Below, piece after piece: positions 9,004 through 17,165 of a DNA stretch of 64,000 bases. Source of the DNA: CALKWS01 sp051020515 (GTDB lineage: Bacteria; Actinomycetota; Actinomycetes; Actinomycetales; Beutenbergiaceae); NCBI RefSeq assembly GCF_051020515.1, contig NZ_CP194857.1, positions 2,604,001 to 2,668,000 on the forward strand, given 5' to 3'. A program made the position numbers and the translations under genes. Position 1 is the stretch's first letter. Every line of letters begins with the position of its first letter. Under the pieces are notes generated by a model. It was not told the DNA's origin. It worked only from the letters and a program-made list of their open reading frames with translations, and made no database searches.

Positions 9004-10836
9004 TCAGGGGATCTCCAGCAGGGCCACAGAACTGCTGTTGGTGGCGATGAGCGCGTCACCCGCCAGTTGCAGGTTGCCGCGGCCGTAGCGCGTCCACAAC
9101 CGCTCCCCGGCGGTCAGGTCCAGGCCCATCGCGCTGAAGGCGTTGACGATGGCCACCTCATCGGTCACCAGCACCGTGGTGATCGAGTTCATCCCGTGGA
9201 TCTCCTCGCTCCAGCGCACCTGGGAACCGTCGGGGGCCAGGCTGAGCAACTCGTGGTCACTCATCAGGAAGGGGTCGGCCTGTGTGCCGGTGGCGATCGA
9301 ACCACGCTCGACCCGCTGCACCGACGCTCCCACATAGCCGCTGTCCCAGTCGGTGTGGTGCAGCGACTCACCGGCGATGTTGACCAGCACGTGCTCGCCC
9401 CGGTACGCCGGTTGGGCCAGGTCTACCCGCGCCGAGGACCAACGCTCGGTACCGTCGAGGTGGTACAACACCATGTGCCGGTAGGAGTCGCACCCCAGGG
9501 CGTCCTCGGTGAGGAGGATCGGATAGCAGTGCCGGGGTGTGACATCTCCGGTGCCGGTGTCGACGAACAACGCCGTGGTCGAGGCGGACAGTGTCGCGTG
9601 CTCGCCCTCGTCCTGCCACTGCCGGGTGCTCATGATGGTGTGCTCGACGTCATCGACCTCGCGCTCGTAGAACATCGACTCCGCGTCGTCGATGTCGAGC
9701 AGGTCGACCGCCCAGGCCTCGGTGCCGTCGGTCACGTCGAGCAGGGTGAGGCGGTCGTAGGTCCGGGCGTCCGACTCGGCCAGCACCAGCAGGCCGGCAT
9801 CGGTCAGGTGCACCCCCCACGCCCCGGTGAGCGGTGCCTGCCAGGAGGTCAGTTCGTCGCCGCTGGCGGCGTCGAGCACGTGCCCGGTCCAGGCCGAACC
9901 GCCGGGGGCCTCCTGGGACAGGCACACCACCGTGCCGTCCGGGCCGGTGCGCGCGCTGCAGTGGGACCGGTCGAGGTCCTGGCGCCACCGCACCGACCCG
10001 TCCCGGGGATCCAGGCCCAGCAACGCCCGGGACGTGTCCTGCTCGACCATCACGACCCATGTGTCCTCGGTGGTGACGATCTCGGTGCCGGCCGAGGTAT
10101 ACCGGTCGGGTGAGTCCACGGGCACCAGCGAGCTGTAGCCGCCGTCCGGGTCCAACTCGGGCACCTCCGTCTCCCAGATCACCTCGAAGTCCGCCGCGAC
10201 GCGCTCGGACAGGTCGGTGCCCCCGGGAGCAGCGAGGAGCAGCCCGGCCACCACAGGGATCACCACGCACGCGGCGACCAGAACCAGGACCGGGCGGATC
10301 CACTGGCGCCTCGGTACCGCTCCGGATCGCCCCGTCCGGCGGGGCCGGGACCCAGACGGTGTGGCTGCGGACCGGGCGAGGCCACCTCGGTTGCGGCCGC
10401 GGCCGGATCGGTCACCGTCACGGCCGGAGGGGGCGGAGGTGGATGCGGCGGGCGTGGTAGAGGCCGGGGCGGCGGCGCCACCGGCCCGTGCCGAGGCGCC
10501 GAACCGGGTGTGCCGGGCGGTGGGCCAACCGGCCTCGGTCCGGCGTTGCTCCCGTGCCAGCCGCCCGGCCAGGGCCGGATCGAGCCGGGCGGGTTGGTTC
10601 ACCCACCCCGGGACCTGATGGCGCGGGCGCTTCCTGCGCTGGGCGCGCCGGACCCGGCGGCGGGAGCCACGGCCGGTGCCGGCCGTGCTGGTGCGGCCCG
10701 CGGTGGACTCCGGTGGCAGTGCGCTGCGGTAGGGGTTGGCAGGCCCGGTGGGCCCGGCATCGTCCTGACCGTAGTAGTCGGCCAGGTACTGCTTGCGCGC
10801 GCGTTTGGCCGCGCGCCGGTCCGACCAACGCCCCAC
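9004..10836 (-). CDS. membrane-anchored PQQ-like beta-propeller protein
   Basis: A protein of about 610 residues. A basic, low-complexity cytoplasmic region of roughly 180 residues (Pro, Gly, Arg and Ala rich) precedes a single membrane segment (IRPVLVLVAACVVIPVVAG), then an extracytoplasmic domain with repeated PQQ-like blades such as LLGLDPRDGSVRWRQDL and LLDVTDGTEAWAVDLL. Such propellers usually act as scaffolds; no catalytic residues are evident. I prefer GTG 10836, which has GGGAAGGGCGG just upstream and lies about 30 nt after a -10-like TAGTCT; GTG 10866 is possible but sits directly against that box. It is divergent from the cysteine desulfurase gene. Confidence 0.78.
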   Translation of the reverse strand: MGRWSDRRAAKRARKQYLADYYGQDDAGPTGPANPYRSALPPESTAGRTSTAGTGRGSRRRVRRAQRRKRPRHQVPGWVNQPARLDPALAGRLAREQRRTEAGWPTARHTRFGASARAGGAAAPASTTPAASTSAPSGRDGDRSGRGRNRGGLARSAATPSGSRPRRTGRSGAVPRRQWIRPVLVLVAACVVIPVVAGLLLAAPGGTDLSERVAADFEVIWETEVPELDPDGGYSSLVPVDSPDRYTSAGTEIVTTEDTWVVMVEQDTSRALLGLDPRDGSVRWRQDLDRSHCSARTGPDGTVVCLSQEAPGGSAWTGHVLDAASGDELTSWQAPLTGAWGVHLTDAGLLVLAESDARTYDRLTLLDVTDGTEAWAVDLLDIDDAESMFYEREVDDVEHTIMSTRQWQDEGEHATLSASTTALFVDTGTGDVTPRHCYPILLTEDALGCDSYRHMVLYHLDGTERWSSARVDLAQPAYRGEHVLVNIAGESLHHTDWDSGYVGASVQRVERGSIATGTQADPFLMSDHELLSLAPDGSQVRWSEEIHGMNSITTVLVTDEVAIVNAFSAMGLDLTAGERLWTRYGRGNLQLAGDALIATNSSSVALLEIP

Positions 10837-10866
10837 GTTCCGCCCTTCCCACGCCCTGCCCCGCAC

Positions 10867-10872
10867 AGACTA
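10867..10872 (-). promoter_or_regulatory. -10 box upstream of the PQQ-repeat gene
   Basis: TAGTCT on the minus strand. Transcription starting about 7 nt downstream would give a leader of about 25 nt containing the purine-rich site GGGAAGGGCGG before GTG 10836. This supports the shorter start of that gene. No -35 consensus was found. Confidence 0.35.
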
Positions 10873-10943
10873 ACCGCTCCGCCCCCGTGCGGCTCCTGGG
10901 TGTGCTGGATCACCGCCCCTGGGCAACGGGGCGACCGGCTTCG

Positions 10944-10949
10944 TACACT
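10944..10949 (+). promoter_or_regulatory. -10 box of the cysteine desulfurase/mnmA operon, leaderless start
   Basis: TACACT ends 8 nt before the GTG at 10958, and no Shine-Dalgarno sequence lies between them. The transcript is expected to begin at or next to the start codon. Confidence 0.5.
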
Positions 10950-10957
10950 CGAACGTT

Positions 10958-12163
10958 GTGACGATCTATCTGGACCACGCGGCCACCACCCCGGTGCGCC
11001 CGGAGGTGGCGCAGACCTACGCCGAGGCCTGCGCCGTGGTCGGCAACCCCTCCTCCCTGCACGCCGACGGGCGGCGCACCCGGCGGATGCTGGAGGAGGC
11101 CCGCGAGCAGGTAGGTGCCCTCCTGGGGAGCCCACCCCACCGAGGTGATCTTCACCTCCGGCGGCACCGAGGCCGACAACCTGGCCGTGACGGGCACCTG
11201 GCTCGGGGTCAGTGCCGCCCAACCGCAGCGCCGGGAGGTGGTGACCTCCGCCGTCGAGCATCACGCGGTGCTGGAGACCGCCCAGGCGCTCGCCGACACC
11301 CACGGTGCGCCGCTGCACCTGGCGCCGGTGGACGAGCAGGGGCGCGTGCGCATCGAGGAACTGGCCGATCTGTTGGCCGGCCACGGTGAGCGGGTGGCGC
11401 TGGTCTCGCTGATGTGGGCGAACAACGAGACCGGCACGATCCAGCCGGTCCGCGAGGTCGCGGCCCTGGCGCGCGATCACGGGATCCTGGTGCACTCCGA
11501 TGCGGTGCAGGCCGTGGGCCGGGTACCCGTGGACTTCGCCGCTTCGGACCTGGACATGCTGAGCCTGTCCGGACACAAGCTCGGGGCCCCGGTCGGCATC
11601 GGGGCGCTGCTCGCGCGCCGCGAGGTGCCGTGCCGTTGACGCCGGTGCTGCACGGTGGCGGACAGGAACGTTCGGTCCGCTCGGGCACGGTGCCGGTGGC
11701 CGGGGCGGTGGCCCTGGCGCGTGCGATGGAGATGGCCGAGCAGGAGCGCGAGATCGAGCATGCCCGGCTCTCGGCGCTGGCGACCGTACTGATCGGCGGG
11801 GTTCGTGACACCGTGCCGGGCGCAGTGCTGCGGGGGCCGGAGCCCGGTCCGGACCGGCTCGCCTCCCACGTGCTGCTGACGATCGAGGGCACCGATGCCG
11901 AGGCGGTCCTGTTCGGTCTGGACATGGCGGGGATCTCCGCCGCGTCCGGGGCGGCGTGCGTGGCCGGGGTGAACCAGCCCTCGCACGTACTGGAGGCGAT
12001 GGGCCTGGACGAGGCCGGAGCCCGTTCCGGACTTCGGCTGACGCTGGGACACACCAGCACCCCGGCCGATATCCAGACCGTGCTGGAGGCGTTGCCCGAG
12101 GTGGTCCGGCGGGCCCGGGCCGCCTACAGCCCCAGACGTGGTGACCAGGTGGAGGTGGCCTGA
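10958..12163 (+). CDS. cysteine desulfurase (NifS/IscS family), two frame breaks
   Basis: PLP enzyme moving sulfur from cysteine to an enzyme persulfide, here probably for tRNA thiolation by MnmA. The N-terminus IYLDHAATTPVRPEV, the PLP-lysine motif SGHKLGAPVGIGAL and the active-site loop with Cys (SGAACVAG) are all present, about 400 residues in total. The frame breaks twice. One extra G in the run at 11135-11138 separates EQVGALLG from AHPTEVIFTSGG, and one missing C near 11626-11632 separates ARREVP from PLTPVLHGGGQER. Both are homopolymer events and both sides stay highly conserved, so sequencing error is likelier than gene decay. Its TGA overlaps the ATG of mnmA (TGATG), indicating coupled translation. 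Confidence 0.9.
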
Positions 12164-13293
12164 TGAGAGTTCTGGCAGCACTGTCCGGCGGAGTGGACTC
12201 GGCGGTAGCGGCCGCCCGCGCGGTCGATGCCGGCCACGAGGTGGTCGGGGTGCACATGGCGCTGTCGCGCTCGCGGGCCCAGCACCGCACCGGCTCCCGC
12301 GGGTGTTGTTCGATCGAGGACGCCTCCGATGCCCGCCGCGCCGCCGACCTGCTCGGCATCCCGTACTACGTGTGGGACCTGTCGGAGGAGTTCGAGGACA
12401 CCGTGGTGGCCGACTTTCTGTCCGAGTACGAGGCGGGGCGCACCCCGAACCCGTGCGTGCGCTGCAACGAGCACATCAAGTTCGCCGCGCTGGCCGACCG
12501 CGGGATGGCGCTGGGGTTCGACGCCGTGGCCACCGGCCACTACGCCCGGATCGTGACGGGCACCAGCGGCGATCTGGAGTTGCATCGGGCGGTGGACGAG
12601 GCCAAGGACCAGTCCTACGTGCTGGGCGTGATGGGCCCGGAGCGGTTGGCCCGTTCGCTGTTCCCGCTGGGGGATGTGGCCTCCAAGGACGAGGTGCGAG
12701 CGGAGGCGGAGCGCCGCGGTCTGGGCGTGTCGGCGAAGCCGGACTCCTACGACATCTGTTTCGTGGCCGACGGCGACACCAAGGGTTTCCTGCGCGATCG
12801 CCTGGGCTCGCGGCCCGGTGAGGTGGTCGACGCCGACGGCCAGGTGGTCGGAGAGCACGACGGTGCCTATGCCTACACCGTGGGCCAACGCCGTGGTCTG
12901 GGCCTGAACCGCCCGGCGCCCGACGGCAGGCCCCGGTACGTGCTGGAGGTGGACCCGGCGGCGAACAAGGTCGTCGTGGGCGCCAGTGAGTTGCTCAGCG
13001 TGCACGACATCGTCGCGGACGACGTGGTGTGGTTCGCGAGTGGGTCACCGGTGGGCCAGGCGTTCGGAGCGCAGGTGCAGTTGCGTGCGCACGGCCAGTT
13101 GGTCGCCGCCTCCGTGGTCCGAACTGACGACGACGTCCGGGTCACCTTGGCCGAGCCGATGCGTGGCATCGCCCCGGGCCAGTCGCTGGTGGTCTATGGG
13201 GGCACCCGGGTGCTGGGCCAGGCCACGATCAGCGCCGCTGGCCGGGCCGCACGCGAGCAGTTCTCCGAGCAGGCGCCGGTGGCGGCCCGCTGA
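12163..13293 (+). CDS. mnmA: tRNA-specific 2-thiouridylase MnmA
   Basis: Installs the 2-thio group on U34 of tRNA-Lys, -Glu and -Gln using ATP and sulfur passed on from a cysteine desulfurase. It is 376 residues long, intact and full length. The PP-loop SGGVDS (8-13), the nucleophilic Cys in NPCVRCN (Cys98) and the second catalytic Cys in DSYDICFV (Cys199) are present, followed by TVGQRRGLG and a C-terminal beta-barrel. The start overlaps the desulfurase stop as TGATG. That coupling of a sulfur donor to its acceptor enzyme supports a dedicated sulfur relay. Confidence 0.96.
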   Translation: MRVLAALSGGVDSAVAAARAVDAGHEVVGVHMALSRSRAQHRTGSRGCCSIEDASDARRAADLLGIPYYVWDLSEEFEDTVVADFLSEYEAGRTPNPCVRCNEHIKFAALADRGMALGFDAVATGHYARIVTGTSGDLELHRAVDEAKDQSYVLGVMGPERLARSLFPLGDVASKDEVRAEAERRGLGVSAKPDSYDICFVADGDTKGFLRDRLGSRPGEVVDADGQVVGEHDGAYAYTVGQRRGLGLNRPAPDGRPRYVLEVDPAANKVVVGASELLSVHDIVADDVVWFASGSPVGQAFGAQVQLRAHGQLVAASVVRTDDDVRVTLAEPMRGIAPGQSLVVYGGTRVLGQATISAAGRAAREQFSEQAPVAAR

Positions 13294-13308
13294 ACCAGCC
13301 CGGACCTC

Positions 13309-13911
13309 TCAGAAGGGGAACGGCACGCCGAGGTTCTGACGCAGCCAGGCGATCAGGATCGTCATCGCGCCCGCGGCCAGTGTCACCAGCACGACCCCGG
13401 CGGTGTTCCGGGTCCGTTTGATCCGGCCGCCACCGATCATGCCCACCACAAGCGCAGCGACCCCGGTGATGGCGGTGGCCATCAGTCCGTTCCCGGTGGC
13501 CTCGGTGCCCGGGCATTCGATGGTGGACAGGCCGTCGGCACACAACTGCTGGTTCAGCCAGATCAGCATCATCAGGATCACGGTGAGGGGGATGATGCTC
13601 AGGGAGACGAAGGAGCCGAGAGCGGTCAGCACTGGCGAGCGGTGCGGGGGGCGACCGTAATAGGGATAGGGCTCGTCGATCGCTCGTGGTGAGTCCGGTT
13701 CGCCCTGGCGGTTCCGGTCCAGGATCTGCCCGCCGACGTGCGAGGCGTACGGGTCGGACGTGTTCTCGGTGGTTGTGGGACCCACCTGGGTCGTGACGTG
13801 GGTCGCAGGCGCGTGCGTCTCAGCCCGGCCCCGGGCCGAACGGTCCCGTCGCCCGGTGTCCACGGTGGTCGGGACCCGGTTCGGGTCGCCATAGGGGTCA
13901 TAGATCGTCAT
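13309..13911 (-). CDS. hypothetical membrane protein, three predicted helices
   Basis: A 200-residue protein of unknown function. The first 95 residues are polar and Thr, Asp and Arg rich (MTIYDPYGDPNRVPTTVD) and probably cytoplasmic. Three hydrophobic segments follow: near 98-118 (SFVSLSIIPLTVILMMLIWL), 140-160 (MATAITGVAALVVGMIGG) and 172-190. Two cysteines between the first two helices could form a disulfide if that loop is outside. It is convergent with mnmA, only 15 bp between stops, and 7 bp downstream of the next membrane-protein gene, so the two probably form an operon. Confidence 0.65.
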   Translation of the reverse strand: MTIYDPYGDPNRVPTTVDTGRRDRSARGRAETHAPATHVTTQVGPTTTENTSDPYASHVGGQILDRNRQGEPDSPRAIDEPYPYYGRPPHRSPVLTALGSFVSLSIIPLTVILMMLIWLNQQLCADGLSTIECPGTEATGNGLMATAITGVAALVVGMIGGGRIKRTRNTAGVVLVTLAAGAMTILIAWLRQNLGVPFPF

Positions 13912-13918
13912 CGCGGCC

Positions 13919-14377
13919 TCAGCCCATCGCCCAGATCAGGGTTCCGGCCAGGATGGCCATGGCGAGCAGGCTCAGCACCAGGCCATCCCCGGGACGGCGG
14001 GCATTGGCCACCCGGGCGCCGCGGAACAGGCTGAACGCCGCAAGCACCGCCGCCAGCGGCCACAACACGTGCCGCCATACCGGCGCGCTGGTCACGCAGG
14101 ACAGGTTGCCGCCGGCACGCTCACAGGCTGCGACCGCGTCTGAGGCCCGCATCACCGACTCCGGGCTGAAACGCCATACCGACCAGACGATGCCGGCTAG
14201 CAGCGCGAACTGGACCAGGCCGGCAAGGATCCCGAGGCCGCCGCGGCCGCGAGACGGCGGCCCGGGTACAGCCGGCCCCGTGGGCCCGGCCGCACGCGGC
14301 CCCGTCGGCCCGGCCGGCGCCGGGCCGGGCACGGCCTGCGTCTGCGACTCGGGCGCGCGGCGTGCGGGGTACGTCAC
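13919..14377 (-). CDS. hypothetical membrane protein with Pro/Gly-rich N-terminus
   Basis: About 152 residues, unknown function. The N-terminus is rich in Pro, Gly and Ala (PGPAPAGPTGPRAAG); three hydrophobic segments follow (LGILAGLVQFALLAGIVW, VLWPLAAVLAAFSLF, LVLSLLAMAILAGTLIW). A Cys pair lies in the loop between helices one and two (ACERAGGNLSCV), as in the neighbouring membrane protein. The GTG at 14377 has GGGATAGG a few bases upstream; ATG 14395 would add six residues but lacks a ribosome site. It is divergent from ligA with 55 bp between starts. Confidence 0.6.
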   Translation of the reverse strand: MTYPARRAPESQTQAVPGPAPAGPTGPRAAGPTGPAVPGPPSRGRGGLGILAGLVQFALLAGIVWSVWRFSPESVMRASDAVAACERAGGNLSCVTSAPVWRHVLWPLAAVLAAFSLFRGARVANARRPGDGLVLSLLAMAILAGTLIWAMG

Positions 14378-14432
14378 GGGCCTATCCCACCACATGGGCC
14401 GATGTGGGCGACTGGGTACAGAATGGTGGTTG

Positions 14433-16599
14433 ATGAACGCCGAGCAGACACTTCCCGACGATCTGTCCTCGGGCGACCCCGGTGCCCGGGCACGGTGGAC
14501 CGAACTCGCCGAACAGATCCGCGACGCCCAGTTCGCCTACTACGTGCGTGACGCCCCGGTCATGTCCGATGCCCGCTTCGATGAGTTGCTGCGGGACCTG
14601 CAGGAACTGGAGGCGGCTCACCCGGATTGCGCAACCCGGACTCACCCACGCAACAGGTCGGCGGGACGTTCTCCACCGAGTTCACCGCGGTGGACCATCT
14701 CGAGCAGATGATGTCGCTGGACAACGCCTTCACCGACGAGGAACTCCAGGCGTGGTGGGAGCGGGTGCTGCGCGAACTGGAGACCGATGCCGTCCCGCTG
14801 CTGGGGGAACTCAAGATCGACGGCCTGGCCGTCTCGGTGGTGTACGAAGAGGGCCGGCTGGTGCGAGCGGTCACCCGCGGCGATGGACGCACCGGTGAGG
14901 ATGTCACGCTGAACGTGCGCACCATCGAGGGCCTGCCGCACGTGCTCACCGCCACGGAGGAGCGCCCGGTGCCCGACCTGATCGAGGTTCGGGGCGAGGT
15001 GTTCCTGCCCCAGGAGAAGTTCGCCGAACTCAACGCCGCTCAGGTCGAGGCCGGCAAGGCCCCGTTCGCCAACCCCCGCAACGCCGCAGCCGGGTCATTG
15101 CGGCAGAAGGACCCGAGGGTCACTGCATCCCGGCCGCTGGGTCTGTACGCCCACGGGATCGGTGCGCTGACCTGGGGCGGGCAGCGCCCGGCCGACCTGA
15201 CGCGACAGTCCCAGGTCTACGACCTGCTGCGCTCCTGGGGGGTGCCCACCTCCGAGCGCAACCAGGTCGCACCGGACCTGGCTGAACTGCGCGAGATGAT
15301 CGCCTACTACGGCCAGCACCGCGACGAGGTCGCTCACGAGATCGACGGCGTGGTGATCAAGGTGGACCTGATCGACGCCCAGCGCCGGCTCGGGTCCACC
15401 TCCCGGGCGCCACGGTGGGCGATCGCCTACAAGTACCCACCGGAGGAGGTCAACACCACGTTGCTGGACATCCGGGTGAACGTGGGTCGCACCGGCCGGG
15501 TCACGCCCTACGGCGTGATGGAACCGGTCCTGGTGGCCGGTTCCACGGTGGAGATGGCCACCCTGCACAATGCCAGTGAGGTGCGCCGCAAGGGCGTGCT
15601 GATCGGCGACACCGTGGTGCTGCGCAGGCCGGGGACGTGATTCCGGAGATCCTCGGACCGGTGGTGGCGCTGCGCGACGGCACCGAGCGTGAGTTCGTGA
15701 TGCCCTCCCACTGTCCGGCGTGCGGCACCGAACTGGCACCGGCCAAGGAAGGCGACGTGGACATTCGGTGCCCGAACGCGCGGACCTGCCCGGCGCAGTT
15801 GCGTGAGCGGCTGTTCGCGCTGGCCGGGCGGGGCGCGTTCGACATCGAGGCGCTCGGCTGGGAGGGCGCCGGCGCGTTGCTGACCTCCGAGGTGCTCACC
15901 GATGAAGCGGATCTGTTCGACCTGACCCCGGAGAAACTGCGCACGGTGCCCCTGTACACCCGCACGGCGAAGAAGACCGACCCCGAGGAGGCGGTGCTGG
16001 CCGGGCGCGTCCTGTCGGCCTCGGGGGAGAAGTTGTTGGCCAACCTGCAGCAGGCCAAGACGGCACCGCTGTGGCGGGTGCTGGTGGCGCTGTCGATCCG
16101 GCACGTGGGCCCCACGGCGGCCCGGGCGCTGGCGGCCCACTTCGGATCCCTGGACGCGATCCGGGCCGCGGGCGTGGAGGAACTGGCTGCGGTGGAGGGA
16201 GTGGGCCCGACCATCGCCGAGGCACTGGTGGAGTGGTTCAGCCACGACTGGCATGTGGCGATCGTGGACCGGTGGTCCGCTGCCGGGGTGGTGATGGCCG
16301 ATGAGCGCGACGAGTCGGTCACACGCACCCTCGAGGGCCTCACGGTGGTGGTGACCGGGTCGATGGAGCACTTCACCCGGGACGGGGCCAAGGAAGCCAT
16401 CGTGACCCGGGGCGGCCGGGCAGCGGGGTCGGTGTCGAAGAAGACCGACTTCGTCGTCGTCGGTCCCGGTGCCGGGTCCAAGGAAGCCAAGGCCCGCGAA
16501 CTGGGCCGGCCCATCCTGGACGAGGCGGGATTCGAGGCGTTGCTGGCCGGCGGGCCGGAAGCGGTCGCCGACCTCATCGAACCGGACCCCCGGGGGTGA
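14433..16599 (+). CDS. ligA: NAD-dependent DNA ligase LigA, two frame breaks
   Basis: Seals DNA nicks in replication and repair using NAD+. About 722 residues once repaired. The NAD-binding Ia domain (QIRDAQFAYYV), the adenylated Lys in ELKIDGLAV, the OB fold, the zinc finger (CPACGTEL then CPNARTCPAQ), helix-hairpin-helix motifs and a C-terminal BRCT domain (LEGLTVVVTGSMEHF) are all there in order. One base is missing near 14625 between EAAHP and LRNPDSPTQQVGG. A G is missing from the run at 15626-15628; restoring it gives LRRAGDVIPEILGPV across the false TGA at 15638. As this is normally the sole essential ligase, both breaks are probably sequence errors. Start ATG 14433. Confidence 0.95.
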
Positions 16600-16652
16600 C
16601 GCGCGTTGACGGGGCGGTAGCGGATCCCGCCGGAGTGGGGTAGGGAGGAGAT

Positions 16653-17090
16653 ATGTCTCGTCCCCAGCAGGAACTGATCAGTGACTCCCTGGCGCAGCAA
16701 CTGCAGGATGCCGGGCTGGTCTGGCACCCCGAGGCCGGCGACCACTTCCGGATCCGCGCTCAGGCCCTGACCGAGGACGTGTTCATCCTCTCCCACATGG
16801 TGATCGAGGCCCGCGAGTTCGACACCGGCACCGTGCTGCGGTTCAATGGCACCACGGAATGGGCACTGGACAGCGTGGCCAAGGAGGATGCGCTGTGGTT
16901 GCCCCGAGAGGACCAGTTGCGCGACCGGCTCGGCGGGGCCTTCGTGCGCTTGGAACGCGTCGGCGACGACTACGAATTGACCACCCGCTCCCATGACGGC
17001 GCCGAGGCCACCTACACCGGCCGCACACCCGCCGAGGCCTACGGGCAGGGGCTACTGGACCTGGTGCGCCACGCCGTCGAACCGGCCTGA
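16653..17090 (+). CDS. conserved actinobacterial protein of unknown function
   Basis: A 145-residue soluble protein without signal peptide or membrane segment. The block FNGTTEWALDSV..EDALWLPREDQLRD is what I recognise from a widespread actinobacterial family, some members of which carry the doubtful label 'pilus assembly protein CpaE'. No ATPase motifs are present here, so that label is not adopted. ATG 16653 has a strong site, GGGAGGAG, 5 nt upstream. It stands alone between ligA and the convergent oxoprolinase gene. Confidence 0.75.
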   Translation: MSRPQQELISDSLAQQLQDAGLVWHPEAGDHFRIRAQALTEDVFILSHMVIEAREFDTGTVLRFNGTTEWALDSVAKEDALWLPREDQLRDRLGGAFVRLERVGDDYELTTRSHDGAEATYTGRTPAEAYGQGLLDLVRHAVEPA

Positions 17091-17127
17091 CCCGGCCCGT
17101 TCATCCCTGGCTGGCGCGTTCATCCCC

Positions 17128-17165
17128 GGGCGGCCCGGTCACTCCCGGGCGGCCCGGTCACTCCC
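17128..17165. repeat. 19-bp perfect tandem duplication over a stop codon
   Basis: GGGCGGCCCGGTCACTCCC occurs twice head to tail at 17128-17146 and 17147-17165. The second copy contains the last codons and TGA of the oxoprolinase gene (minus strand), so the first is a spare copy of its 3' end just downstream. Confidence 0.7.

Noticed and set aside
14433..16599. ligA as a pseudogene, with loss of NAD-dependent ligation
   Set aside because: All domains are intact on each side of two one-base events, one in a G run; an essential gene is not expected to decay this way.
16653..17090. Pilus assembly protein CpaE
   Set aside because: The name is attached to some relatives, but no ATPase motif or pilus gene is present.
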